Virus record (IMG/VR): IMGVR_UViG_3300047551_001325
Location: 1 to 64,000 of that record
Direction: 5' to 3' (one strand)
Source of the DNA: a virus
Length of the DNA stretch: 64,000 nt
Each line of letters opens with the position of its first letter. The stretch's first letter is position 1. Below, piece by piece: positions 31,235 to 41,400 of this stretch. A model generated the notes under the pieces. It did not search any database. It saw only the letters and a list, made by a program, of their open reading frames with translations, and was not told where the DNA came from. The translations under genes and the position numbers were made by a program.

Positions 31235-32683
31235 ATGCCTTATATAATCCCCAACGCAACTGATGTTGACGGTACTAAGTTTATTGCCCTTGATCAGGCT
31301 GAGCCAGACTCACTTGATTTTCAAATATTGGGCGATAGATCTACTGGAGTATTGTCTGGTTGTGCCGTAACTGCTTCTACAACATCTGGAGCGGTAGCTA
31401 TCGCTAGTGGGTATGTTGCGCTAAGTGGAGTAGTGTACACAGTATCTGGTGATTCAAGTAAGGCTTTAAGCACCGGCCCGTCATCTGGGTATCGTTTTGA
31501 TGTCGTTGTTATAAGGTGTAACCCTGCAACAAACACATCAGAAATAACCATTATTGATGGTGTACAAAGTGTTACAAACCCAACATATCCAAAGTCTGCT
31601 GCTAGACTACTTACAACAACTGGGGTAAGTACCTCAACTTACATAACAGAAAACGATGTTGTCTTAGCAGTCGTGTTCCGACAAGGAACAACCGCTCCAT
31701 CTAACGCAAACATCATTGACAAACGTGTTAATGTTCCGTCAACTACATCTTTGCGTGGTAGCGCAATACCATCAAACGGCATTGGTTCTGATGGAGACTT
31801 TTATTACAAAACCACGGTTGGAGCCAGCTCTGCTGGGGTTTACGTAAAACGAGATGGGGTTTGGGTTGAACTTTTGTTGAGCGGTGATTCAGGCTCTGTT
31901 ACACCCATTGGCGCAATAATAATGTGGCCAAGTAACTCCACTAGCCCCAACCCAGCTGGTAAATCTTATTGGTTAGAGTGTGACGGAAGTATGGTATCTA
32001 AAGCAACTTATTCAGAGTTGTCCGTATTGCTTGGAACTACTTATGGAGCAGACACTACTACACAGTTTAAACTTCCAAATATGTATTCCGCTACATCAAA
32101 CTTTGTATCTGGCAGTTCAACTGCAGGAACAATTGGTGGTAGTTCAACAATAAATATATCTACTAGTAATTTGCCCGCGCACAGCCACAGTTTGAATGGG
32201 CATACACATCCTGTTGGTGACCACACACACAATATGGCACATGGTCACGGTTCTGGAGAAACAGTGACCAATGGTCAACATAGTCATCAACCTTTGGGTG
32301 GACAAGATGAAACACCATCAGAAGGTATTGGTTTTGTTACTAGGCTTGGTCAAGCAATAACAGGTGTTTTGTACGGTGGTACTTTGGGCTGGTTGAAGGG
32401 GTATGTTGTTCCTGGCTCAGCAACTAATGACTTAATAGCTGATGGTCTTACCGGTGTTGTTGGACAAGGAATGCAAGTTCACTATACATTTAATACTACT
32501 GAGCACACTGGTCATAGGCACGTGTTTGTGACTCCAGATTATACTGGTACAAGTGGCGGCCTTGTTAATGCATCAGCTGCAACCGGAGCCAGCAGTGGTA
32601 ATACGGGAAACACAGGAGATGGTTCTCCAATAACCTATACACCACCAAACATTAGTATGCGCTGGTTTATTAGAGCAAAATGA
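31235..32683 (+). CDS. Tail-collar type fibre with His-rich metal motif
   Basis: 482 aa. Residues 1-170 form an N-terminal attachment domain (MPYIIPNATDVDGTKFIALD). About 220-290 is a Phage Tail Collar domain (PIGAIIMWPS ... WLECDGSMVSKATYSELSVL, TTQFKLPNM). The following stretch repeats H-x-H (HSHSLNGHTHPVGDHTHNMA), as in T4 gp12 and lambdoid fibres, where such motifs coordinate iron in a trimeric needle. It is unusual that this gene sits between the capsid and neck genes. Confidence 0.85.
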   Translation: MPYIIPNATDVDGTKFIALDQAEPDSLDFQILGDRSTGVLSGCAVTASTTSGAVAIASGYVALSGVVYTVSGDSSKALSTGPSSGYRFDVVVIRCNPATNTSEITIIDGVQSVTNPTYPKSAARLLTTTGVSTSTYITENDVVLAVVFRQGTTAPSNANIIDKRVNVPSTTSLRGSAIPSNGIGSDGDFYYKTTVGASSAGVYVKRDGVWVELLLSGDSGSVTPIGAIIMWPSNSTSPNPAGKSYWLECDGSMVSKATYSELSVLLGTTYGADTTTQFKLPNMYSATSNFVSGSSTAGTIGGSSTINISTSNLPAHSHSLNGHTHPVGDHTHNMAHGHGSGETVTNGQHSHQPLGGQDETPSEGIGFVTRLGQAITGVLYGGTLGWLKGYVVPGSATNDLIADGLTGVVGQGMQVHYTFNTTEHTGHRHVFVTPDYTGTSGGLVNASAATGASSGNTGNTGDGSPITYTPPNISMRWFIRAK

Positions 32684-32835
32684 CAGAAAAACTGCCTAAA
32701 CCAACTGGTACTGCTGACCAAATTAAATTACGAAAAGTAACAGCTGTTACGTCTATGCGGGTTGAACAGCCGGCGCTAAACCAACCGTTGCAAAAAACAG
32801 TGCCTGGTAAAGACTCTGCAGATACCCCTACATAA
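32680..32835 (+). CDS. 51-aa hypothetical protein
   Basis: MTEKLPKPTGTADQIKLRKV..., polar, Pro- and Lys-rich, probably disordered. Its ATG overlaps the fibre stop as ATGA. Too short and featureless to assign; position suggests a co-translated accessory. Confidence 0.55.
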   Translation: MTEKLPKPTGTADQIKLRKVTAVTSMRVEQPALNQPLQKTVPGKDSADTPT

Positions 32836-32849
32836 GGTAAACTTATATC

Positions 32850-33650
32850 ATGGCAACAATTACAGACATTGAAAATATAGCAAGAACTTATCTTCGAGAT
32901 TTTCCTAAGTTCTTTCAAACGTCTTTTGATATTGTTGGTAGAACTTATGATTTAAGTCATATAAATGTTGACTCAGACTCACTATGGGTTGCTGTGTACG
33001 CAACGGGATCTGGCTCTGCATCTGCACTTAGCGCAACTGATTATAGTCTTGATGAAAGAAACGGCGTACTAAGACTATCTAATACATATTCTTCTGGAAC
33101 AAAGGTTATGGTAGAAGGCTACTACTATGAATGGGTAACCCCGACCGATTTATCTTTCTACACTCAACGCGCACTAGAAAAACACTTACACACAATTAAC
33201 CTATCGGTTGACCAATTAGCCGATGTAGTGATAAACGCAATTGGTATTGCAGCTATATGTGAATGTTTGTGGGCGTTGATGACTGAATACAGCCGGGACA
33301 TTGACGTCATTACTTCGGAATCCGTGCATATTCCAGCCAGCCAAAGGTTTAGAATGGTTCAAGGTTTGCTGGCACAATGGGAAAAAGAGTACGAACGTCA
33401 CGCCGCAAACCTTAACATTGGATTTGACCGCCTTGAGGTTATGAACTTGCGCAGAGTTTCTCGCACTACTAATCGTCTTGTTCCGTTGTATAAGCAAAAA
33501 GAACTTGGCGATTTTTCTCCAATGGAACGGCTATGGCCAGAAATTGATGATGGCATCGTTACTCCAGAAGTTAAGGGAGACCGACTACGCGAAGACGTGT
33601 ATGTTGACACAACACCACCATCTGGTGCTACTACCAACGCATTCTACTGA
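32850..33650 (+). CDS. Head-tail connector (neck) protein
   Basis: 266 aa. A small beta domain (DSDSLWVAVYATGSGSASAL ... VMVEGYYYEWVTPTDL) is inserted in a helical protein (RALEKHLHTINLSVDQLADV, FRMVQGLLAQWEKEYERHAA). Length and position after the head genes fit an adaptor that binds the portal. Called from context and fold impression. Confidence 0.65.
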   Translation: MATITDIENIARTYLRDFPKFFQTSFDIVGRTYDLSHINVDSDSLWVAVYATGSGSASALSATDYSLDERNGVLRLSNTYSSGTKVMVEGYYYEWVTPTDLSFYTQRALEKHLHTINLSVDQLADVVINAIGIAAICECLWALMTEYSRDIDVITSESVHIPASQRFRMVQGLLAQWEKEYERHAANLNIGFDRLEVMNLRRVSRTTNRLVPLYKQKELGDFSPMERLWPEIDDGIVTPEVKGDRLREDVYVDTTPPSGATTNAFY

Positions 33651-34192
33651 TGAACCTTCATACTGAACTTTCATTAATAAACAAGCATTTCACAAAGCGT
33701 CATAAAGAAGCTGGTGAAGAATTCATTGTATGGTATGAGTTTGTTCCACTAGGAACTTCCGCAGCTACAAACAGTGTGTATGACGATGTGTACGACGAGT
33801 CTCCATCAGGTATTGGTGGACGCAAGTATAAAACTGGTGTTGTTTTACCAGTGCTTTTGGTTTCCGAAGCAGAAGACCAGCGTAGAGCAATTCCAGAAGG
33901 TCGTCTAACTTTAGAAACAATTGATGCTTTTATACCAATAAAAGCTATGCGAGATTCTGGTATATCAAATGTGTGGGAATACCGTGAGCATTTAAACGAC
34001 GTTTTTATGTATGATGGCCGATTTTATTCAGTGTTTGACTACAGGGTTAGGGGCCGCCTAAAAGAGGAAGTGTTTGTACTACTGCAAGGTCAAGAATTGT
34101 ATGTTGACCAGGAGTTTGTCAATGATGACACATTTCCTACTCTTACAAGCAACAACTTGCCGTGGCCTACATCCTTACCTCAAATAGGGTAA
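33650..34192 (+). CDS. Neck/head-closure protein
   Basis: 180 aa, start shares a base with the preceding stop. Mixed alpha/beta protein with the pattern EFIVWYEFVPLG ... VLPVLLVSEAEDQRRAIPEG ... RFYSVFDYRVRGRLKEEVFV. This resembles head-tail stopper proteins (SH3-like barrel with long loop). It would close the portal channel after packaging. Assignment from context. Confidence 0.65.
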   Translation: MNLHTELSLINKHFTKRHKEAGEEFIVWYEFVPLGTSAATNSVYDDVYDESPSGIGGRKYKTGVVLPVLLVSEAEDQRRAIPEGRLTLETIDAFIPIKAMRDSGISNVWEYREHLNDVFMYDGRFYSVFDYRVRGRLKEEVFVLLQGQELYVDQEFVNDDTFPTLTSNNLPWPTSLPQIG

Positions 34193-34202
34193 AATTAAGA
34201 TA

Positions 34203-34222
34203 GTTATAGCGAGCGCTATAAC
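34203..34222. promoter_or_regulatory. 20-bp palindrome before neck gene
   Basis: GTTATAGCG-AG-CGCTATAAC has perfect 9-bp arms around a 2-bp centre. It lies in the 60-bp gap between 34192 and 34253, just after a TAAAAT (near 34190) that could be a -10 box. As RNA its 2-nt loop is too small to close fully, so a protein-binding operator is more likely. No other copy was noticed. Confidence 0.4.
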
Positions 34223-34252
34223 AGTCAACGCCTAGAACTGTAAGGAGACCCA

Positions 34253-34663
34253 ATGTTTGGGAATTCTAAATCTGTATCTCCTACGTCCAGTTCTGACGTT
34301 CAAATCTCAAAGCCAAAACCACGAATGCCGTGGGCTATACATTCCTGGATTACTCGGCTAGAGAAATTTAATGACGGCATTGAAAAAGCCGTAAGTAAGT
34401 ACCAGGAAGAGGTCAGGCAAGAAGCAGCTCCCAACTGGGGTGAAGTTGCATCAACTATAGTGGTTGAGTTTGACAAAAAAACTATGACCGTTAATATTTA
34501 CTCACCACACCCTGATGCAACACATCTTGAATATGGTACACCTGAGGTACCACCAGCACCAGTTATACGTATGGCAGCAATACGAGCTCAGGAAAAGTTA
34601 ATACCATTTATTAAAGAAGAGTTTGCCAAAATTGGGCTATCTAGAGGTGGTGCTCATGCCTAA
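34253..34663 (+). CDS. HK97 gp10-like tail completion protein
   Basis: 136 aa. The C-terminal region (VNIYSPHPDATHLEYGTPEV, PAPVIRMAAIRAQEKLIPFI) contains the A..LEYGT....P.P..R.A pattern of HK97-gp10-like neck proteins, which join tail tube and head. TAAGGAGACC precedes ATG 34253. Overlaps the next gene by 8 bp. Confidence 0.8.
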   Translation: MFGNSKSVSPTSSSDVQISKPKPRMPWAIHSWITRLEKFNDGIEKAVSKYQEEVRQEAAPNWGEVASTIVVEFDKKTMTVNIYSPHPDATHLEYGTPEVPPAPVIRMAAIRAQEKLIPFIKEEFAKIGLSRGGAHA

Positions 34664-35354
34664 TAAGGGATTTCTCCTTGCAGAAGATGCCGCTGTAAAA
34701 AACAGGTTTAGCAACTTAACTGTATCTGACGACAGAAACGCAAGTAGAGAAGTTCAAGTATTTTTTAGATACCCAGAAGGCGAAACAGAGAAAATATACC
34801 CATTTATAACCGTCGAAATGGTGGGGTTATCTCATGACACTCGACGCCAGTTATCAGAGACTACTCTGTATTACAGCAACAGTGCGTCAGCCTCAAATAA
34901 TGCTAATTACATTAATTACTACCCATCAGAATTAACTGCATCTGAGATGTCGTCAATGGTAAATAACTCTAATGTTTTAGCTGTACACTCATTTATACCA
35001 GTTAGTTTGGTTTACCAAATAACCACGCATACCAGAAGCGCTCTGCATGACCGGCAACTTTCAAGTAAAATACTACGTAGAGTAGTGCCGTTTAGGCAGG
35101 GCTTTATTGAAATACCTGAAGATGGTACTATTAGAAGGTTTGATTTGATGTCATGGTCTACTTCTGACCTATTGGATAGAGAATCTGGTTATAGAAAACG
35201 CATATTTAGAAAGATGTTTACAATCCAAATGAACGCTGAGATAGCTGCAACTGATCTGACATCAATCAGGAAGGTAGCTTCTGTAGTTGGTAATATATAT
35301 GATAACGATACGGAAATTCACACCCTAACACCCCAAATTTCAGAGGAGTTTTAA
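34656..35354 (+). CDS. Tail terminator-like protein
   Basis: 232 aa from ATG 34656 with AGAGGTGG upstream. Beta-rich core (EVQVFFRYPEGETEKIYPFI, LAVHSFIPVSLVYQITTHTR) and C-terminal helices. Position directly before the sheath gene fits the terminator that caps tube and sheath in contractile tails. Family inferred from context. Confidence 0.6.
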   Translation: MPNKGFLLAEDAAVKNRFSNLTVSDDRNASREVQVFFRYPEGETEKIYPFITVEMVGLSHDTRRQLSETTLYYSNSASASNNANYINYYPSELTASEMSSMVNNSNVLAVHSFIPVSLVYQITTHTRSALHDRQLSSKILRRVVPFRQGFIEIPEDGTIRRFDLMSWSTSDLLDRESGYRKRIFRKMFTIQMNAEIAATDLTSIRKVASVVGNIYDNDTEIHTLTPQISEEF

Positions 35355-36875
35355 ATGCCTGAATATAAGAATCCAGGAGTATACGTATCCGAGTCGGCAT
35401 TTTTGCCGAAGGTTCGTAGAGGAGTAACCTCAAGATCAGCCGCTGCCTTTTTTGGTGAGGCTTCGCGAGGCCCTTCAGACGCTACTTTAGTGCAATCATG
35501 GTCAGAATATAAGACCCTCTATGGAGATCTTTCTCAAACCTCTGATCTTGGTTTTGCTGTTTACCACTATTTTTCAAACGGTGGTAGAGACGCCTGGATA
35601 ACTCGCGTAATTGGAAGCACTGCAGTAACTGCTACTACGGTTGCAAGATACTACCCTAATGGTTCCGGTAATGCTTCAGCAACACTCTTTACTGCTTCTG
35701 CAAAGAGCAAGGGTGCCTGGGGCAACAGTCTTACTCTTGAATTTTCAAATGGTAACACTGCTGCTACTGGAACAGTAATGCCCAGTTTTAACCTCGTTAT
35801 TAAACTTAGCGGTGAAGAAGTTGAACGTTGGAACGACTTGTCTCCAGACATTTCAAATAGCCGTTACTTTGTTACTATTCTTAATAACTACTCAAGTTAC
35901 CTTGCTAGTGTTGTAGCAGGCTCATCCATTACAGCAAACTCTAGCTGGGTATTTAACTCAACAGCCATAAGCTTTACTAATGGATCTAACGGAAGCGCCG
36001 TACAGGATTCTGACTATGTAACAGCACTAAGTAAACTTGATGCAGTTGAAGGAGTTTTGCTACTTAATGCAGTTAACAAAACTTCTGCAACTATCATTAA
36101 CCAGTTCTTGTCAAAGGCAGAATCGCGTGGTAACTCATTTGTGATCATTGATCCCGACATGACCGCTTCAGATGTTTCTACCATTGGTGGTTCTGTAGTT
36201 GGAAGCTACACAAGTTCTAACTACGGAGCTGTGTATTACCCACACCTAACCATGGTTGATCCTTCTAAGACTGGTCCTGGTGCCGTACGCGCAACTGCTC
36301 CAGGAGGCGCAATTGCTGGTACATACGTCCGCACAGAGATTGAGCGTAATGTTGCCAAAAGCCCAGCTGGTTACAACGTAACTGTTCGCAACGCCCTTGG
36401 TCTTGGTACTTCATTTACTGAGGCCCAAACTGGCACGTTGTACTCAACATACAATGTGAACGTGTTGAAAGCCGTTCCAGGTGGTGGAATCATCATCAAT
36501 GGTGCCCGCACCCTAGACAAGTCAGCTCCAGGCAAGTTCATTTCAGCTCGTAGAACCTTGAACTACCTTAAGCAAGCACTCAAGGAAGGTACTTCATCAG
36601 CAGTGTTTGAACCAAACGACTCAAGACTTTGGGATCAACTCACTGGTTCGGTTTCAGCTTTGCTTGGAGAGTTCTGGCGTCAAGGTGGCCTTAAGGGTAA
36701 GAACGCTTCAGAGGCTTACTACGTAATTTGTGATGAGTCAAACAACACGGCTGTAACAGTTGACAATGGAGAAGTACATATTGAGGTTGGCGTTGCACTC
36801 CAATACCCAGCCGAATTTGTGGTAATAAACCTGTCCCAATGGACCGGTGGTTCAAACGCAACAGAAACACTCTGA
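35355..36875 (+). CDS. Tail sheath protein
   Basis: 506 aa. MPEYKNPGVYVSESA is the classic sheath N-terminus (PGVY.SE). FFGEASRGPSDATLVQSWSE, FSNGGRDAWITRVIG and the C-terminal domain (RALGLGTSF-type region, ISARRTLNYLKQALKEGTSS, EFVVINLSQWTGG) are conserved in the family. It forms the contractile outer tube and proves a myovirus. Begins directly after the preceding stop. Confidence 0.95.
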   Translation: MPEYKNPGVYVSESAFLPKVRRGVTSRSAAAFFGEASRGPSDATLVQSWSEYKTLYGDLSQTSDLGFAVYHYFSNGGRDAWITRVIGSTAVTATTVARYYPNGSGNASATLFTASAKSKGAWGNSLTLEFSNGNTAATGTVMPSFNLVIKLSGEEVERWNDLSPDISNSRYFVTILNNYSSYLASVVAGSSITANSSWVFNSTAISFTNGSNGSAVQDSDYVTALSKLDAVEGVLLLNAVNKTSATIINQFLSKAESRGNSFVIIDPDMTASDVSTIGGSVVGSYTSSNYGAVYYPHLTMVDPSKTGPGAVRATAPGGAIAGTYVRTEIERNVAKSPAGYNVTVRNALGLGTSFTEAQTGTLYSTYNVNVLKAVPGGGIIINGARTLDKSAPGKFISARRTLNYLKQALKEGTSSAVFEPNDSRLWDQLTGSVSALLGEFWRQGGLKGKNASEAYYVICDESNNTAVTVDNGEVHIEVGVALQYPAEFVVINLSQWTGGSNATETL

Positions 36876-36892
36876 TAAGGAGAGATGATTAA

Positions 36893-37510
36893 ATGGCACG
36901 TTCAGCGAGCACAGATCCGGTAAGGAACTTTAAGTTCCAAGTCCAAATTCAACCCACCAGCAACACAAGACTCGCTACTGTCCTAAGCGGGATTGGAGAC
37001 CTTGGTTTTGCGGCCATGACCGGTGTTTCAGTACAGCACCAAATGGTTGGGTACCGAGAGGGTGGGATGAACACCCACACTCATAAACTAGTAGGCCAGT
37101 CCGACTTTGGACCAGTTACATTTAGTCGTGGTGTAATTGCCGAACAAAGCCATTTGTGGAAGTGGTCAGAGTTTATTCACTCATGGAACCAAGCTGCAAA
37201 CAACGCAGGGTCAGATTCTAACGTAGATAATGGTAACGATTATCGTTGCCATATTCTTGTACGTGTGTTTGACCACCCTCACTCAGTTGGTAACTACCAG
37301 GAATCTGGTGTTGTTCCATCATCTGCAACCAACCTTGGTAAAGCACGTCTTGGTATTAAGTTGTTTAACTGCTGGCCTGGTGCCTACACCCTCAGCGACC
37401 TTTCAGCTGGAGACTCAGGCATCATTGTTCAACAATTGACAGTTCACCATGAAGGGTTTAAACTTGCTTGGAACGCAACAGATATTGCTGCCCTTGCATC
37501 TGTTAACTAA
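36893..37510 (+). CDS. Tail tube protein
   Basis: 205 aa, T4 gp19-like. MARSASTDPVRNFKFQVQIQ is the typical first strand, GFAAMTGVSVQHQMVGYREG and THTHKLVGQSDFGPVTFSRG are conserved loop and strand motifs, and it ends with LTVHHEGFKLAW. AAGGAGAGATG precedes the start. Hexameric rings of this protein form the inner tube. Confidence 0.93.
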   Translation: MARSASTDPVRNFKFQVQIQPTSNTRLATVLSGIGDLGFAAMTGVSVQHQMVGYREGGMNTHTHKLVGQSDFGPVTFSRGVIAEQSHLWKWSEFIHSWNQAANNAGSDSNVDNGNDYRCHILVRVFDHPHSVGNYQESGVVPSSATNLGKARLGIKLFNCWPGAYTLSDLSAGDSGIIVQQLTVHHEGFKLAWNATDIAALASVN

Positions 37511-37535
37511 TTTATAAAATAACAAGGAGAACAAA

Positions 37536-38330
37536 TTGGAAAACTCAGTAGAAGTTGAGTCGTTTGATAACGCATTTAAAGACCCAGCACCTTCAATTGC
37601 TTTACCTGAAACAGTAATTGTTGAGCTCCACAGAGGTTTGTTAAACCCCAGCACTGGGCAATGGCAAACAACAGCCGAAGTTCGAGAACTTACAGGTAAA
37701 GACGAAGAGTTTTTAGCATCCCTTGAAAGTAACAAAACAATAACGTACGCCATGTACGTTAATCAATTAGTTAGCCGAGCTACTGTGCGTATTGGTGATA
37801 CACAGATTCAAGGAAACAAATCCCTTATTGAAGAGCTAATCACCGGAGACAGAGACACGTTGTTGCTTGGAATCATTAAGGCAACCTACGGACCAGAGCG
37901 CACTTTTACATATCCATGTGATTCTTGTAGAACACCAAACTCGATAACTATCGAACTTGACACTGACTTTCCAATGCAAACAGCAAAAGAAAATCTACGT
38001 GAACCTTTTGAAGTGGTATTTAAAAAAGGAAAAAAGGTAAAGTTTAGGTACCCAGTCGGTTCAGACAACATTGCAATGGGTAAAGGTGAAACCACAGCTC
38101 AACAAAGTACAATATTAATATCTCGTTGCGTGGTGTGGCCTGAGCACAGAGACTCCCTGTTTAACGAAGAGTGGGCAAAAAACCTATCTATGAACGATAG
38201 AAACCTAGTACTAAAGGCTCTACTTTCACCAAAAGTTGGCCCCAAGCTAGGGGAGGTGAATACCCAGTGCGTGCATTGTGGCGCTGATATAACTGTAAAT
38301 ATCGACTGGGTATCCCTTCTACTCGCCTAA
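37536..38330 (+). CDS. Tail assembly chaperone / T4-baseplate-like protein
   Basis: 264 aa, TTG start with AAGGAG. ETVIVELHRGLLNPSTGQWQ and VRELTGKDEEFLASLESNKT, then YPCDSCRTPNSITIELDTDF and CVHCGADITVNIDW: two CxxC pairs (near residues 128-131 and 245-248) form a zinc site. It resembles the T4_baseplate family (T4 gp26/gp51 hub relatives) and stands where the tail assembly chaperone is expected. A second reading frame overlaps its end (38299-38475), suggesting programmed frameshift. Confidence 0.8.
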   Translation: MENSVEVESFDNAFKDPAPSIALPETVIVELHRGLLNPSTGQWQTTAEVRELTGKDEEFLASLESNKTITYAMYVNQLVSRATVRIGDTQIQGNKSLIEELITGDRDTLLLGIIKATYGPERTFTYPCDSCRTPNSITIELDTDFPMQTAKENLREPFEVVFKKGKKVKFRYPVGSDNIAMGKGETTAQQSTILISRCVVWPEHRDSLFNEEWAKNLSMNDRNLVLKALLSPKVGPKLGEVNTQCVHCGADITVNIDWVSLLLA

Positions 38331-38475
38331 TCTAAAAAGTATATACTGGGAATACGAAGGTGTGGCCTCTGTATACAAAGGGTTTAGTTTAAACGACATA
38401 CAGGACATGAGCGTCCGCCAAAGAGATTTTTGGTTTCGTATGGCTAAGTGGCGACTAACGGACGGAGGTGGTTAA
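38299..38475 (+). CDS. Frameshifted C-terminal extension of the tail assembly chaperone
   Basis: In the +1 frame relative to the preceding gene, an open stretch of 58 codons runs from 38299 to a stop at 38473-38475. It reads ...YPFYSPNLKSIYWEYEGVAS then VYKGFSLNDIQDMSVRQRDF and WFRMAKWRLT, clearly protein-like. No ATG, GTG or TTG opens it before YPFYSPN, so it needs a +1 (or -2) shift in the 32-nt overlap 38299-38330. A slip at GCC before the TAA stop, or at TCC-C/CTT-C, is possible. The stop overlaps the tape-measure ATG. Fused chaperones made by frameshift precede tape measures in many tailed phages. Confidence 0.8.
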   Translation: MSTGYPFYSPNLKSIYWEYEGVASVYKGFSLNDIQDMSVRQRDFWFRMAKWRLTDGGG

Positions 38476-41400
38476 TGGCAACTGATGACGACATTCAGAA
38501 AATGGTTTCAAAAGAAACCCAGTCGATGGCTAGAGCTGAAGTTGGTATTAACGCCGACACCACCGATCTAAAAAACATTACAGACGCCCTCAAGAAAGCA
38601 AAAGAAGAGGGAGAACGTCTAGCTGTATCTTTGGGCAAAGCTGTACAAGCTATGAAGAGCTTGAAAGAAATGGGCCTTGTTCAAGTATACGACCAGTCCG
38701 CGCATTGGAGCGGTGGTCAAGGAGGAGCAGGAGGTGCCGGCCAATTAAGTGTTGGAAGCACTCCCGTAGCTGGGTCTAAGCCAAGCCACCCAGCTCCTGT
38801 TGTTCCAGCACCAAACGCTGTTGTTGCGGCAGGAGGAGCTTCACCAGGTATATCAGCGGTTGCAGCTGGGTCACCACTTGGTTCCGGATTTGCGGCGCAG
38901 TTCTTAAGAGGAGCAGCAGGTGCTGGAGCACCAGGTGTTCCTGGAATCCTCGGTGGTGGTGGTACTGGTGCAATTGGTACTGCCGGACAGCTTGGAGCAG
39001 GTGGTTTTGGGGCCGGAAACATTGGAGCAATAGTTGGCAGTCTAGGTAGCCAAATTGTCCAAGCAATTGACAAACGTGTTGAATCTGGCAGAGCCTACAC
39101 CTTAGCCGCAGACAAGAGCACATTGGTTATGCAGCAACTCACTGGTATGAGCCAAAGTGGGGTTATGAATAACTTAAGAATGCCATTAACCCAATACAAA
39201 CTTGGCGTTAACGGCATCAATGAGATGATGGACTTACAAGCAAGGACGGGCATAAACGCGGCTGGACAGGCTAGAAGCGTTGAGTTCATGAGAACCCTGA
39301 GTGGGTTTACAATGGGGGCTGCTGGAGCTACTGGAATCATTGAAAGCCTTGCTGATCCAGAGACTGTAAACAAAATGTTTATGATGACTGGTATGAGTTT
39401 AATTGGACCAGGTGGTAAACAGCGTTCAACTCAGTCCCTGATTGAAAACCTTGCAAAACGCGCTGGGTTAATGGACCCTAAACTTGCAGCAACAGCAATG
39501 GCCCCGGGTTCGGTATCAAGAGCAACCCTTTCACAAATGGGTGTTACTGGCGATATGCAAGAACAAGTTTTAAGATTTGCCCAATCAAACGCAGCGTTTC
39601 GTAAACGTGGTGGAAAAGGTACATACGATCCAACAAAAGAAGAAGATCGTAAACTTATGGGTATTGACGACACCTTCGCTATGGAGGCAGAGGAGACCCA
39701 ACGCAGACGAGGCAAGCGTGAAGAACAGTTTTATAGAGACCAAGCGGACGCTTATGCAAAACTTGAAAGGCAGACCCAAAGACTTACTGACGCTATGGCT
39801 AAGTTTGAACACGCAATGGAAGGGATTATTGGTGCAAGAACCGGAAGTCGAGTAGGTCAAAAGTTGCTTGGTGGATTAGCCGGTGCAGGAGGAATGGGTT
39901 TACTTGGCATGGGTGTTGCAACTTTAGCTACTGGTGGAGCTGCTGGTGGGTTATTGCTTGGTGGAGCCGTTCTTAGCGGCATAGGAAAAATACTTGGTGA
40001 CCCCAACACAAGTGATGACTTTGCATCGTCTATCTGGACACCACGTTCAAGTAGTTCTACTGTTGTTGGTAGCAGTACAGCTACTGTGCCAGCAGGCACA
40101 CCAGCAATACCTATAACTCCTGATGTCCCTGCGGCAATAACTCCAGACCCAGAAACCGCTCCTTTGCAGCTTTGGGAAGCTGGTCAATACGATGTGTTTA
40201 GGACTGGGTTAAAGTCAACCTTTAGCGATTCATTTTTGCAAACTCAATATAGCGGTAAAAGTGAACACACTATAAAAAATAGTGGTGAGTTTAATGAGTT
40301 AAATGGTGCCCTTAGAAAAGCCATAAACAGTATGGCTGACAGGGCAATGGTTGAGGCTGGCTTGGACATCAACCTTGTAAGCGGTCGCCGTTCTACCGAT
40401 GAACAGTTAAAACTTTTCCTTGAAAGATACCAAGTAGCACCACCTGGGGTAAAAGAATACAAAGACGCTTTTGATGGTAAATACTATAAAGTTAAAAACT
40501 TTTATGGTTCTAATTGGATGAAAAAGCCTCAAAATAGTGATCCTCCAGTAGCTGTGCCAGGAACTTCTTTACATGAAATTGGAATGGCCGCAGACATTGA
40601 TATGTCTGATCCAAGAGTTGCTCAGTGGGTAAGAAACAACAAATGGAGATTTAACCTAGTCAATGGAGAAGGCGAAGAACACCACTTGCAGCTTGCTTGG
40701 ACAAAAGATATGACCTTAAGTCAATTCTTAGGAAAAACAGGTTTAAGTATTGAACAGGCAACTAAGAACACACATGTTGCTATGCAAGGTAGCAGTCGTT
40801 ACACAAACTCATTTAGACCTGGATTTGGAGTAGATATAAATAGATTTTCTGAAGCGCTTCTTAGAAGATGGGGTTACACAGTAACACCAGAGAAGGTAAT
40901 GCTTCTTAGAGCATGGTCAGATAAAGAAGGAACAGGTGGTTCCTATAACCCAATGAACGTCATTTCTGGAAACAACAGAGTTGATCCGTCTACTGGATAC
41001 GAGAGAGCCGAAACAAACTATAACAGTAATGGTGGTGGCATGTATCCAGTACAAAACTTTGATAGTTTTGAACAAGGCGTTGAGTACACTGCTCTTCATT
41101 TAGGCACAAACAACCAAGCACTTATGGGAATCTTGGCTCAACCACGTCCAACAATTGACCAAATTAGAACAGTGCTGTCATCTGTAAACAGAAAAACAAT
41201 GCTTAACATTTTTAACGGGTATGCAAATCGCTACCAAGATCCTGACTATGGGGTAAAAGGGCTCTACAATATAAATGGAATGGATTTTGGAAAAAAACTA
41301 GCTGGTTATTCTGGAGATCCACAGCGATCAATGAGTGGTTCTACATTGTCTCCAATTTCTATGCCATCAACTGCTGCTGCTGCAACTCCGGTTGTTGGTA

